A stretch of DNA of 64,000 nucleotides, from NCBI GenBank assembly GCA_049841275.1, contig JASGDN010000045.1, positions 16,940-80,939 of the forward strand, given 5' to 3'. The stretch comes from JASGDN01 sp049841275. GTDB taxonomy: Bacteria > Chloroflexota > Chloroflexia > Thermomicrobiales > UBA6265. A program made the translations under genes and the position numbers. Of the stretch, positions 56,426 through 64,000 are shown piece after piece. The notes under the pieces are model-generated. The model was not told the DNA's origin. It did no database searches and saw nothing but the letters and a program-made list of their open reading frames with translations. Positions within the stretch are counted from its first letter, which is position 1. The number at the start of each line of letters is the position of its first letter.

Positions 56426-57919
56426 ATGGGGACTCCGTACCGCGCGCGTACTGCTGCGCCGGCATTCGTGCATCCCGACGATCGCGTCGATTCATACGAT
56501 CGATGGGACAGCAAGGGCTGTGTGGTTCTGCATCGCTACGAACATCCGATCGACGTGACCGAGCATCCAGGTATCTGGAGCGAGGAGCGCCGGCCAGGGC
56601 GGCATGGCGATGGGAACGCGGGCATGGTGGGCATGTATGCCGCGCGCACGGCCCGGCAAGGCATCCGGTTCCGCGGGCATGATCGCTCGCAGGCGGAGTC
56701 GGTTCGCCAGAGTCACGGCGTGGCATTGGTCGTGGAGCCGGTCCCCTTGGGACGGCGGACCAGCGATCACTATCGGGCAAAACGGCAGGCGCGGTCGGCG
56801 ATCCGCCGCATTCGGCGAGAACAGGGGAGTGGGGACACGATGACCGGAATTGTGGGGAAGGCGACCGGACCGGCGCGCAGGGCATGGTGGATGCTGCTTG
56901 CGCCGCGGCAGGCAGTGGTGGCCGGGTTGGCGGCGCTGGCGCTGTTGCTTGGGACATTTGCCACCAGTTTCGCCCAGCAATATCGCTACGAGGTGCAGGA
57001 GGGCGACACGATCGAGTCGATTGCCGAGACATTCGGCGTCGACCCTCAGGCGATCCGCCAGTCCAGTTATTTGCCGAATGGCGACGACCTTGTCGCTGGG
57101 CAGGCCATTGTCATTCCGGGCGTCGGCCAGTCTCCGGATGATGCCGCGCAGGAAGCGGCGGCGAACGAGGGAACCAGCCCGTGGGCGGTGACCGCGCACT
57201 GGGTGCAGGCTGGCGAGACGGTGAGCAGCATTGCTGCCGAGTATGACCTGACTGCCGAAGCGCTCATCTCCTTCAACGGCATTACGGATGTCTACGACAT
57301 CCAGCCGGGTACGCGCCTGGTGATTCCGCCGTCCCGCGAGACATCGAGCGGTATCCAGTCCTTCAATCCGACGGTCTCGGTGCCGAACGTTCCGACCTAT
57401 TCGCAGGCGCGGAACCTCAGCTGTGAGTTTGCCTCGGTGCATATCGCGACGGCGGCTTTCGGCAATGCGATCCCGGAGAGCGTCTATATCGAGAACACGC
57501 CGATCACGAAGAATCCGCACAAGGGATATCGCGGCAATATCGACGGGTGGTGGGGCAACACCGACGACTACGGGATCTACGCCGAGGCGCTGGTGCCGGT
57601 CCTGAATCAGTGGGGCTTCGTGGGTGAGACCTTCTATTCCGAGGGCTCGACCGGGCAACTCACCGCGCACCTGGACGCCGGGCATCCGGTCGTCGTCTGG
57701 CTCGGTTTCTGGGGCGATACGCGCGTCCGGCTTTCCGATGACGGCAACTACAGCGTCGCGTCCGGGATGCATGTCGTGACGGTCTGGGGATACGACGAGA
57801 ACGGCGTGTACGTCTCCGATCCGGCCAAGGCCGCGTACGAGTTCTTCGACTGGAACACCTTCATCGCCATGTGGCAGGTGCTGGACGGGCAGTCGTTGGC
57901 GATCTACCCGGCGCAGTAG
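56426..57919 (+). CDS. LysM-containing protein with a C39-like cysteine peptidase domain
   Basis: A 497-residue protein if the ATG at 56426 (GGGAGAGGGA upstream) is used; ATG 56840 gives 359 residues. A 138-residue hydrophilic N-terminus is followed by a membrane/signal helix (VVAGLAALALLLGTFATSF). Two LysM domains come next (YEVQEGDTIESIAETFGVDP, HWVQAGETVSSIAAEYDLT). A papain-like C39_2 domain is C-terminal: the likely catalytic Cys in NLSCEFASVHIA, His in GMHVVTVWGYD and an Asp in YVSDPAKA. LysM should anchor it to peptidoglycan outside the membrane. A terminator follows at 57940-57980. Confidence 0.87.
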   Translation: MGTPYRARTAAPAFVHPDDRVDSYDRWDSKGCVVLHRYEHPIDVTEHPGIWSEERRPGRHGDGNAGMVGMYAARTARQGIRFRGHDRSQAESVRQSHGVALVVEPVPLGRRTSDHYRAKRQARSAIRRIRREQGSGDTMTGIVGKATGPARRAWWMLLAPRQAVVAGLAALALLLGTFATSFAQQYRYEVQEGDTIESIAETFGVDPQAIRQSSYLPNGDDLVAGQAIVIPGVGQSPDDAAQEAAANEGTSPWAVTAHWVQAGETVSSIAAEYDLTAEALISFNGITDVYDIQPGTRLVIPPSRETSSGIQSFNPTVSVPNVPTYSQARNLSCEFASVHIATAAFGNAIPESVYIENTPITKNPHKGYRGNIDGWWGNTDDYGIYAEALVPVLNQWGFVGETFYSEGSTGQLTAHLDAGHPVVVWLGFWGDTRVRLSDDGNYSVASGMHVVTVWGYDENGVYVSDPAKAAYEFFDWNTFIAMWQVLDGQSLAIYPAQ

Positions 57920-57939
57920 TTCGTATTTGCATACAACAA

Positions 57940-57980
57940 CGGACACCCCCGACAGGATCATTACCTGTTGGGGGTGTCCG
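57940..57980 (+). terminator. Rho-independent terminator of the LysM-C39 gene
   Basis: CGGACACCCCC pairs with its exact complement, with further pairing of GACAGG/CCTGTT, and is followed by CTGTTTTCG. It lies 20 bases past the stop. The 270 bases from here to 58253 hold only a TAGAGGCGATC repeat fragment near 58060. Confidence 0.8.
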
Positions 57981-58253
57981 CTGTTTTCGCTATTCGAAAC
58001 AGAATCTACAGCCGAATTCCAAAGGCTTGCTAACCCGGATGGGGTCATTCCGTGTAGAGGCGATCACCAGGATCGCCCGGCGCATACCGCCAAAACCCTG
58101 GGCGATTACCGGCCGCAGCGGCGAGGATAGCCCGATCATGGTTGACCATGCCTTTGGGTTACCATCGCGAATCTTGCTTTATCGGGCCCGGTCAGGAATT
58201 CACCGTCACGCTGCCGCTGCTTGCTCCCTGCCAACCGCGGGCCTGCCGATTCC

Positions 58254-59561
58254 TCACGCCGCCTGCTCCGCCTCCGCTGGTTCGAGCGCCTCCACCGCAG
58301 GTATCGCCGTCGGAGCGGGGTGGTCCAGGTCCTTGAGCGATGGGGAGAACAGGCAGACGGCAAACATGGCCATCACCGTGCCTCCGCTGATCAGGAACGA
58401 TGCCCCCAACCCGGCGCGAGAGACCACCACTCCGCCGAGCAACATGCCGAGCGGGGTAGCCAGCATCGCGCCGGCACCGAGCGTTCCCCAGACCCGACCC
58501 AGCATGTCCGATGGGGTTCGTCCCTGGATGATCGTGGCGATGAGCGGGTTCGTGATTCCGGAGCCCAGTCCCACGACGAAAAGCAGCCCGATGATGACCG
58601 GCAACGACGATGTGAGGCTCACGGCCGCCAATGGAAGTCCCAGACCGGCTACGGCAGTGAGCGCCAGCCTGTAGGCGCTCACCCGGTTGCCGATGGCGCC
58701 GTAGAGCAGCGACCCGGCCAGGAGCCCGGCGCCGACTCCGCTCATCATCATGCCAAGCGCGCTGGCATCGTCGAACCGGTTCTTCGCCAGCACTGGTACC
58801 GCGACCCCGAACACCGGGGAGAAGACCATGTTGACGATCAGCGAGACCAGGATCAGCGTCCGAAGCATGCCGTTGCTCCAGACGTAGTGGAGCCCGATCT
58901 TCACATCCGCGAGGAAGTCTTCGCCGGAGGGCGTCGCCATCGGCAGCGGCGGGACGAGGAGGGCCATGCCAAGGATGGAGACGACGAACGCGCCGGTCGC
59001 GAACCAGAGGACATCGACCGCTCCCAGCCAGGCGATCATCAACCCGGCAATTGGCGCACCCGCCAGCATCGAGACGGCCTGGTTGACCCCGAACAACGAA
59101 TTGACGCGCTCGAGGCTGACACCGCCGCGTGCGGCCAGGTCGGGCACCATCGCCTGCCGGGCGGTGGCGCCGGGCGAGTCGAAGATCGCCCCCATGAACA
59201 TCATGGCCAGGAGTGTCGGAAAGGACAGCCATCCCATCAGGTGCAGGACTGGAATGGCGGCCAGGAAGATGGCGCTCATGACGTCCGCGAAGATCGAGAG
59301 GCCGCGCCGGCTGGTGCGATCCACCAACGCGCCACCGAAGAAACTCATCACGACCGTCGGGACGAGGGCCACCGCGGCGGTAAGGCCGGTCCGGCTCGCG
59401 CTGCCGGTCGTCCCCAGGACAAACCAGGGGACGGCGAGCGAGGTCATGGTGTTCCCCAGCGTGGAAATGAGATTGGTAGCCAGCAAGGTGGCGATGGGGA
59501 GGCGGCGCATGGAAGTCGGTCCCGGTAGGGGGGTGGATGGATCGGACAGCACGCGCGTCAT
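58254..59561 (-). CDS. MFS transporter, MFS_3-like exporter
   Basis: A 435-residue 12-helix MFS protein (IATLLATNLISTLGNTMTSL, FFGGALVDRTSRRGLSIFAD, MFMGAIFDSPGATARQAMVP, GLGSGITNPLIATIIQGRTP). The pattern matches macrolide/enterobactin-type exporters. The ATG at 59561 directly follows the TGA of the upstream small gene (TGAATG), indicating translational coupling; MRRLPIATLL at 59510 is the alternative. The substrate is unknown. Confidence 0.9.
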   Translation of the reverse strand: MTRVLSDPSTPLPGPTSMRRLPIATLLATNLISTLGNTMTSLAVPWFVLGTTGSASRTGLTAAVALVPTVVMSFFGGALVDRTSRRGLSIFADVMSAIFLAAIPVLHLMGWLSFPTLLAMMFMGAIFDSPGATARQAMVPDLAARGGVSLERVNSLFGVNQAVSMLAGAPIAGLMIAWLGAVDVLWFATGAFVVSILGMALLVPPLPMATPSGEDFLADVKIGLHYVWSNGMLRTLILVSLIVNMVFSPVFGVAVPVLAKNRFDDASALGMMMSGVGAGLLAGSLLYGAIGNRVSAYRLALTAVAGLGLPLAAVSLTSSLPVIIGLLFVVGLGSGITNPLIATIIQGRTPSDMLGRVWGTLGAGAMLATPLGMLLGGVVVSRAGLGASFLISGGTVMAMFAVCLFSPSLKDLDHPAPTAIPAVEALEPAEAEQAA

Positions 59562-59816
59562 TCAGGCGGCGCGGCGGAGACGATTGGCGTCGAGGACAGC
59601 GGCCTTGCCGCGTTCGGCGGCGATGGCCTCGAGTGTGTCGCGGTGGATGCCACCGACGCGCTCGCCCAGGGAAATCAGCATCCTGCCCATCGTCTGCCGG
59701 ATCGGGGCCGGGACCGTCACCAATCCCGCCTCCGTCGTCATCCGCCGGTACTCGGCGTCCGCGGCGATGGTCTGCTGATGCGTGTCGATTAGGAGATCGT
59801 ACATGGAAGGATTCAT
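59562..59816 (-). CDS. Small protein of unknown function upstream of an MFS exporter
   Basis: An 84-residue soluble protein starting MNPSMYDLLIDTHQQTI. AAAGGAG is 7 bases before ATG 59816. The sequence is predicted helical (RQTMGRMLISLGERVGG, HRDTLEAIAAERGKAAV) and has no recognised domain. Its TGA abuts the exporter's ATG, so the two are translated together. Compact size and coupling hint at a regulatory partner or chaperone of the exporter, which is speculative. Confidence 0.72.
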   Translation of the reverse strand: MNPSMYDLLIDTHQQTIAADAEYRRMTTEAGLVTVPAPIRQTMGRMLISLGERVGGIHRDTLEAIAAERGKAAVLDANRLRRAA

Positions 59817-59974
59817 CTGAAACTCCTTTGCCAGGCAAGTCGGATTGAGACAGGCAATGCGATCCCGGACCCGGCGAGCAGCAGCGTCGCGGGCGTCGTC
59901 CAGGCAGATGGATGATGTGTGGAGGGTGAGGGCCACCTGGCGCCCGACCGGGCGCCAGGTGAAGGGGTGATCGG

Positions 59975-61645
59975 TCAGCCCTTGGCGCTGTCCGTCCCGT
60001 CGAAGCGGGCGAGCGCCTCGTCGATGTCGATCTCGCCACGCTCCACGGCTTCCAGGATGCGCAGCCGTTCGGCCCCGTCCTGATCCGTGAGCTGCGTCGT
60101 GTCGGCCGGCGCATCCGGATCCGGCGTGGACGCGCTGGCGGTCGCCGGCTCCCCTGTCGTGGCGTTGGGAGCCTCCGCGCTCTTCGGAACGAAGGTGATC
60201 GTCCGCTTCGGTGCCTCGTCCGAGCCGGGTGCGTCGGCTGGAGCGGCCTGCGCGGATGGCGGAGTATGACGCTCCTGGGCGGCTGGCGGTTGCATCGCGG
60301 GGTGTGGAGCCCGCGCCTCCGGGGCGTCCAGCGGCGCGACCGGCTGCTGGAAGGAGGTGACGACGTGCCGCGCGGTTTCCTCGACGGAACGTGCCGTGGC
60401 CTTGATCCAGTCCGGCCAGTCCGCAGGCGGCGTGAAGATTGGTTCGGACGGCTGCTCGGACCGGGAGTCCCGCGCACCCGTCGGCGGGACGGGCGGAACC
60501 GGGGGAACGGGCGGCACCGGTGCGGTCGAGGAGGTCGTGAACGGTTCCGTCTTGTCGTCTGTCATCACGAAGGTCGGTTGGGGTGGCGTGTCGTGACGCG
60601 TCGGGATCGATGCTTCCGGATGTGCGTTCAGGCGCAGGGACCCGCTGACCGTGCGCACCTTCAACACCGGACCCTGTGGGCCAGAGCCGGCACTCCAGGA
60701 ATTCTTGCCGGTCATCACGAAACCATTCGGCTTCGCGCTGCCGGACATCGACTTGAACTCCAAGGTGGTGGTGCTGTCCATCGGCAGGACGACATCCATC
60801 TTCACGCTTCCGCTGACCGATTCGAACTGGTAGTCGGCCGTGTTGTTGACGATCGCCGTGCCCTTCACGCTCCCGCTGACGGTCGTGATGCGGGCACTCT
60901 TCAGGGTGAAGCGGTCGACCGTCACGAATCCGCTGACCGAGCGCAGCGCGGTCCATGCCTCACCGCCTTGCAGCGAAATCGAGCCGCTGGCCGCGTTTGC
61001 CTCCAGCTTGCCCGTGATGTTCGCAAGGGCGATGGAACCGCTGGCCGTGTGTGTCGCGATCTGCCCGTCGAGATCCGATGCCTCGATGCGGCCGGAGGCA
61101 GTGACAACCGTCACGTTGTCGCGCAGCCCTTTCACGCTTACCCTGCCGGAAGCGGTTTTCACGTTGAAGCGGGAGCCATCGACCTGGTCGCGCGGTACCT
61201 CGACCCAGATGTTGTAGTCCAGGTCCGGCGAGAACTTCAGGTCTTCGAATTTCCAGTCGTTCGTGTTAAGGCCGTTCTGCAACTGATCCTTGAGCTTCCT
61301 CGCGAAGGCGGAAATCCCGCTGGCCGCCACCCAGGACGGGTGGATGGAGATCTGGTTGCCGTTCACCGAGACGACGACCTGGGGCTCGTCCTCGTGCTGG
61401 CCGTCGGTGCGGTTGACGATGACATGCACGGTCTGTGTCTCGGTCGCGACAACTTCCGCGCGGCCGCTCGCATTGGTGACCGAGAGGTCGATCGGGGAAG
61501 ACGGATCGACGCGGATGTGCTGCTCGAAGGCATTGGAATCCTCGATCGGGATCATCGCGGTCGTCGTCGTGGTCGAGGTATCGGACATGCTGTCCTCGCT
61601 GGATGTCGTGGCGGATGGGATCGGCTGGGTTTCGTTGTCGCTCAC
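59975..61645 (-). CDS. DUF4097-family beta-strand repeat protein with a SHOCT-like C-terminus
   Basis: A 556-residue protein. The centre is a DUF4097 (YvlB-like) right-handed beta repeat: KTASGRVSVKGL, VTASGRIEASDL, HTASGSIALANI, SVSGFVTVDRF, TVSGSVKGTAI, SVSGSVKMDVV and SMSGSAKPNGF, one turn every 20 or so residues. A Pro-rich linker with repeated PVPPVPP follows, and the end is an amphipathic helix RLRILEAVERGEIDIDEAL. Similar helices occur in the two genes upstream. Function is unknown, though DUF4097 proteins are often tied to envelope stress. It is the last gene of a three-gene unit. Confidence 0.85.
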   Translation of the reverse strand: MSDNETQPIPSATTSSEDSMSDTSTTTTTAMIPIEDSNAFEQHIRVDPSSPIDLSVTNASGRAEVVATETQTVHVIVNRTDGQHEDEPQVVVSVNGNQISIHPSWVAASGISAFARKLKDQLQNGLNTNDWKFEDLKFSPDLDYNIWVEVPRDQVDGSRFNVKTASGRVSVKGLRDNVTVVTASGRIEASDLDGQIATHTASGSIALANITGKLEANAASGSISLQGGEAWTALRSVSGFVTVDRFTLKSARITTVSGSVKGTAIVNNTADYQFESVSGSVKMDVVLPMDSTTTLEFKSMSGSAKPNGFVMTGKNSWSAGSGPQGPVLKVRTVSGSLRLNAHPEASIPTRHDTPPQPTFVMTDDKTEPFTTSSTAPVPPVPPVPPVPPTGARDSRSEQPSEPIFTPPADWPDWIKATARSVEETARHVVTSFQQPVAPLDAPEARAPHPAMQPPAAQERHTPPSAQAAPADAPGSDEAPKRTITFVPKSAEAPNATTGEPATASASTPDPDAPADTTQLTDQDGAERLRILEAVERGEIDIDEALARFDGTDSAKG

Positions 61646-61701
61646 GGGATAGTGATCCTTTCGTGTGACGGAACGCGCCGTTGATGACGGACGGGGCAGG
61701 C

Positions 61702-62193
61702 CTACTGCCTGGCCTCGATCAGGATTTCCACATGTTGGCCGTCGTCGTAGATGTCGAGCAGGGGGCCAACGAACCCTTCCTCGATGCTGGTGCGGATGTC
61801 GCGGGAGTCGAGCAGGCTTTCCGGGGCAAACCGCTTGGCGAGTTTCAGGCCGGAATCGATCAGTCCGAACGGAATGACGAGGTTGAGCTGCGTTTCGCCG
61901 TCTTCGGAGATCCGGATCCGCACGTTGCGCGGTGCCGGCATGGCGCCGCGCATGGCAGCTGGCGGCGGGGGTGGCGAGACGCTCGGACGTGGCGGCGAGA
62001 TCGGTTCGGTGGCCGTGTTGCCGAAGGCGAATCCGAGCGGATCGGCACTGATGCGGTCGGCCCGATCCAGGGTTTCGAGGATTCGGCTGGCTTCCTCGAC
62101 CGACATCAGACCGTTCTCGACCAGGCGAAGGATCTCCAGGCGATCCTCCGGGAGGCCCCCGCTCGATTCGGGGGTGGAGGGTGCATCGGTCAT
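61702..62193 (-). CDS. SHOCT-like-motif protein of a DUF4097/DUF2089 operon
   Basis: A 163-residue protein. The N-terminal helix RLEILRLVENGLMSVEEA is of the same type as those in the genes on both sides. A Pro-rich linker (SPPRPSVSPPPPPA) and a C-terminal domain with NVRIRISEDGETQLNLVIPF and VEILIEARQ follow, resembling the short domain found in YvlB-neighbour proteins. Its ATG overlaps the stop of the DUF2089 gene (ATGA), so translation is coupled. The role is unknown. Confidence 0.78.
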   Translation of the reverse strand: MTDAPSTPESSGGLPEDRLEILRLVENGLMSVEEASRILETLDRADRISADPLGFAFGNTATEPISPPRPSVSPPPPPAAMRGAMPAPRNVRIRISEDGETQLNLVIPFGLIDSGLKLAKRFAPESLLDSRDIRTSIEEGFVGPLLDIYDDGQHVEILIEARQ

Positions 62194-62636
62194 GCGGTCA
62201 CCTTCTTGTCCCCGAGCGCGGCGAGCCTGATGGACGCCTGCTCGGCGCTGATCTCCTTGTTGCGCAGCGCCTCCAGGATCTGGCGGCGCTCCTCACGCGC
62301 CTGGCTGGGCCGCATGCCGTCCTCCTGGGCGGGGAACCCGAGTGCCCGGATGACATCGTCGAGGCGGGCGCGGACGGTGGGATACGAAATCCCGAGTTCG
62401 GCTTCCACATCCTTGATGATTCCCCGGTTCTTGACGAAGGTTTCGAGGAAGGCGAGATGATCGGGGCTGAGGCGCGAAAAGCGATTGAGCCGGAAGTGTC
62501 CGTCGATACCGGTGCCGCACGTCGCGCATTCGAGACGGGTGACGTGCAGCTCCGAGGCGCAGACCGGGCACTGGCCGGGCACGGTGTGAAGAGGATGCTG
62601 ATGGTTCGGGACGAATGGTCGGGACGGGTCGGACAT
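62190..62636 (-). CDS. DUF2089 family zinc-ribbon/HTH regulator
   Basis: A 148-residue protein. A zinc ribbon (CPVCASEL and CATCGTGI, four Cys) is followed by a helix-turn-helix-like part (LEAELGISYPTVRARLDDVIRALGF-type, here VEAELGISYPTVRARLD) and a C-terminal SHOCT-like helix (RRQILEALRNKEISAEQA). DUF2089 proteins often precede DUF4097 genes and are likely transcription regulators. ATG 62636 is chosen because homology starts there. It heads the unit, and its promoter region contains three ATTGAT repeats. Confidence 0.85.
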   Translation of the reverse strand: MSDPSRPFVPNHQHPLHTVPGQCPVCASELHVTRLECATCGTGIDGHFRLNRFSRLSPDHLAFLETFVKNRGIIKDVEAELGISYPTVRARLDDVIRALGFPAQEDGMRPSQAREERRQILEALRNKEISAEQASIRLAALGDKKVTA

Positions 62637-63035
62637 CGGCTGCGTGCTCCTCTGATGATGCGTAGCGTGGGCCGGCAAGGATCTGGCTCCGGATCGGCTG
62701 GTTGGCGGATCGCCCGCGCCGGGGGGCGCGGCGGATGTGGTCTCGAACCGATCCTGGAATCATTCTAAGTCCGACATTGATATTCGTCAACACTATATTG
62801 ATTTTATTGATAGACGGTTCTGGATTGTCTTCGCGAGGCCGGACAGGCCCCGGTCTACGTTTCCCCAGGGGCCTGGATCCCGCATAGCCGTGTGGCGATC
62901 GGGAAGCGGCGCTGTCTGGCGGCCGGTATACTGTCCGCAGACGACGAGAGGGGATTCCCGGCGCGAACCGGACGGGCGGGCGCGTGCGGGTTGAGTCGGG
63001 TGGCATTGGCAGAACGTGAACGAGGGAAGCGGGCA
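62637..63035. other. Divergent intergenic region
   Basis: About 400 bases between the DUF2089 gene (minus) and the SH3-like small protein (plus). It contains the promoter at 62762-62790 and no recognisable gene; the plus-strand frame from 62892 into the SH3 gene has poor composition before 63036. Confidence 0.4.
62762..62790 (-). promoter_or_regulatory. Near-consensus sigma-70 promoter with ATTGAT repeats
   Basis: TTGACG (62785-62790), 17 bases, TAGAAT (62762-62767) forms an almost ideal promoter for the DUF2089 unit, in a strikingly AT-rich patch. On the plus strand ATTGAT occurs at 62776-62781, 62797-62802 and 62806-62811, covering the spacer and the region just upstream of -35, so they are candidate operator half-sites. 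Confidence 0.75.
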
Positions 63036-63380
63036 ATGGCGCGATATGCGGTGGGCGATACGGTGACGGTGCGGATGCCGCGAGGTGTCAACAAGCGGGG
63101 GGTGATGGGCATCAGCGTGATGTACACCACCTCGCAGGAGGCCAAGTTCGACGGCGCCTCCGGCACGGTGGTGGAGATCAACCCGCGCGGCCCCTACGGG
63201 ATTGCACTCTACCTGGTCGATTTCGCGGGACACGAGAACCGCACGTCTATTCCATGGATGGCGCAGTGGTTCCGCGAGGAGTGGATCGTCGCTGCGAAGA
63301 AGCGCGAGCCGAAGATCCAGCCAGCGGACCCGACCGCGGCGGCGGGGTTCGCCCGCTCGCAGACGGGTGAGTCTTCCTGA
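63036..63380 (+). CDS. Small SH3-like/KOW-type protein
   Basis: A 114-residue protein beginning MARYAVGDTVTVRMPRG, with a beta-rich SH3-like body (GASGTVVEINPRGPYGIAL, YLVDFAGHENRTSIPWMAQW). The YAVGDxVxV start and GTVxxI repeat recall nitrile-hydratase-beta-like or KOW folds, but no specific family is assigned. GAGGGAAG lies upstream of ATG 63036. It has a basic C-terminal tail and no partner gene. Confidence 0.7.
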   Translation: MARYAVGDTVTVRMPRGVNKRGVMGISVMYTTSQEAKFDGASGTVVEINPRGPYGIALYLVDFAGHENRTSIPWMAQWFREEWIVAAKKREPKIQPADPTAAAGFARSQTGESS

Positions 63381-63556
63381 GAGGGTGTCAGGGGGCAAGG
63401 TGGTGGACTGGATATCCTGCCGAAATACCGATCGTTTGTAGGGGCCGGCCGCGTGTCGGCCCGCTAAGAGCTTGCGCCAATAGGTGAGGAGGGCGGACAC
63501 GGAATCCGGCAAGATGGGAGGGGTTCAACGCCGTTCCATCCCGCTGGAGGTCTCCC
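63381..63556. other. Boundary region before the insertion sequence
   Basis: A TAGGGGCCGG fragment near 63440 is followed by CTAAGAGCTTGCGCCAATAG at about 63464-63483, which may be the left terminal repeat of the IS, since the transposase starts less than 100 bases on. The other end is outside the window, so this cannot be confirmed here. Confidence 0.35.
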
Positions 63557-64000
63557 GTGCCCGCGCTGCCATCATGGCTCATTGAGCCCATCTGGGACCA
63601 GTGCCAGGTCCTGCTTCCCGTCGTCGACGCCCACCATCCCCTTGGCTGCCATCGGCCCCGGATTCCCGATCGGGTCGTGTTCGACAAACTCGTCCAGATC
63701 CTGGTCTTTGGCTGTGCCTATCATCGCATCGCCGACGCGACCTGTTCGGCGACCACGCTCCGCCGTCGGCGTGATGCCTGGATTGCGGGTGGCGTCATGG
63801 ATCAGCTCCAGGTGATGGTCATTGATGCCTACGACCGCATGATCGGCCTGGTGGTGGAGGACCTCGTGGTCGATGGCTGCATCACGAAAGCGCCGTGCGG
63901 GGGTGAGGTCGCGGGTCGGAGCCCGGTCGATCGCGGCAAACTCGGGCTCAAACGCTCCGTCGTGGTCGATGGCAATGGCATCCCGCTTGGGGCGATCGCC
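63557..64000 (+). mobile_element. IS5-family transposase, 5' part (runs off the right edge)
   Basis: A GTG start at 63557 with GGAGG six bases upstream opens a frame of 148 codons to the window end. The translation matches IS5-type transposases: WLIEPIWDQCQVLLPVVD, HPLGCHRPRIPDRVVFDKL, CAYHRIADATCSATTLRRR and VDGCITKAPCGGEVAGRSP, then VDRGKLGLKRSVVVDGNGI. The first catalytic Asp is expected in the VDGC segment or the SVVVDGNG segment. The right end and the DDE C-terminus are outside the window, so intactness is unknown. Confidence 0.88.

Noticed and set aside
56492..58048. 518-codon minus-strand frame opposite the LysM-C39 gene
   Set aside because: The plus strand has LysM and C39 motifs, a promoter and a terminator; the minus product has none.
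60266..61684. 472-codon plus-strand frame opposite the DUF4097 gene
   Set aside because: The regular ASGS/VSGS beta-repeat pattern exists only on the minus strand.

Overview
The window is a high-GC, densely packed bacterial chromosome segment. The LysW-carrier route to lysine and arginine, T-box leaders on amino-acid operons, a YfhO-type membrane protein, VanW-domain proteins and several Gfo/Idh/MocA oxidoreductases together suggest a Chloroflexota member, probably near Thermomicrobia. This placement is an inference; no rRNA or tRNA gene was seen to support it.

Layout. 1-11.9 kb: a protein running off the left edge, the GTPase TypA/BipA, two paralogous VapBC-type toxin-antitoxin pairs about 5.5 kb apart, a minus-strand catabolic-looking cluster (two Gfo/Idh/MocA oxidoreductases, an M24 peptidase and a sugar isomerase/epimerase), a PhnB-like VOC protein, prolyl-tRNA synthetase and a PduO-type cobalamin adenosyltransferase. 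12-21.6 kb: a PAS-GGDEF-EAL gene broken by a frameshift, two more Gfo/Idh/MocA oxidoreductases flanking an OmpR-type two-component system, a membrane protein and a DSD1-like PLP enzyme. 22-34 kb: cell-envelope genes, namely two tandem VanW paralogs, a Tat-exported peptidoglycan-recognition amidase with many SH3 repeats and Thr-rich linkers, a THUMP methyltransferase and a large YfhO-like membrane protein.

34.5-49.8 kb is the centrepiece. A minus-strand gene cluster encodes nearly the whole LysW-dependent pathway: LysW itself (55 codons), LysX, an ArgX-like ligase, LysZ, LysY, LysJ, LysK, two carbamoyltransferases and a third, degenerate LysX-like ATP-grasp protein. It is split into two transcription units, each preceded by its own T-box leader. 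The leader before the carbamoyltransferases reads CGC (Arg) at the specifier position. The leader before lysX reads AAG (Lys). The shared enzymes are distributed over both units, so starvation for either amino acid should affect both branches. A MITE-like palindromic element occurs twice inside the cluster.

50-64 kb: a nucleotidyltransferase gene interrupted by an in-frame TAG, a DHDPS-family lyase, two MFS exporters, a LysN-like aminotransferase that could serve the same lysine pathway, a LysM plus C39-like secreted protein with a clear promoter, a small-gene/MFS unit, a DUF2089-DUF4097 operon with a near-consensus promoter, an SH3-like small protein and the 5' end of an IS5-family transposase leaving the right edge.
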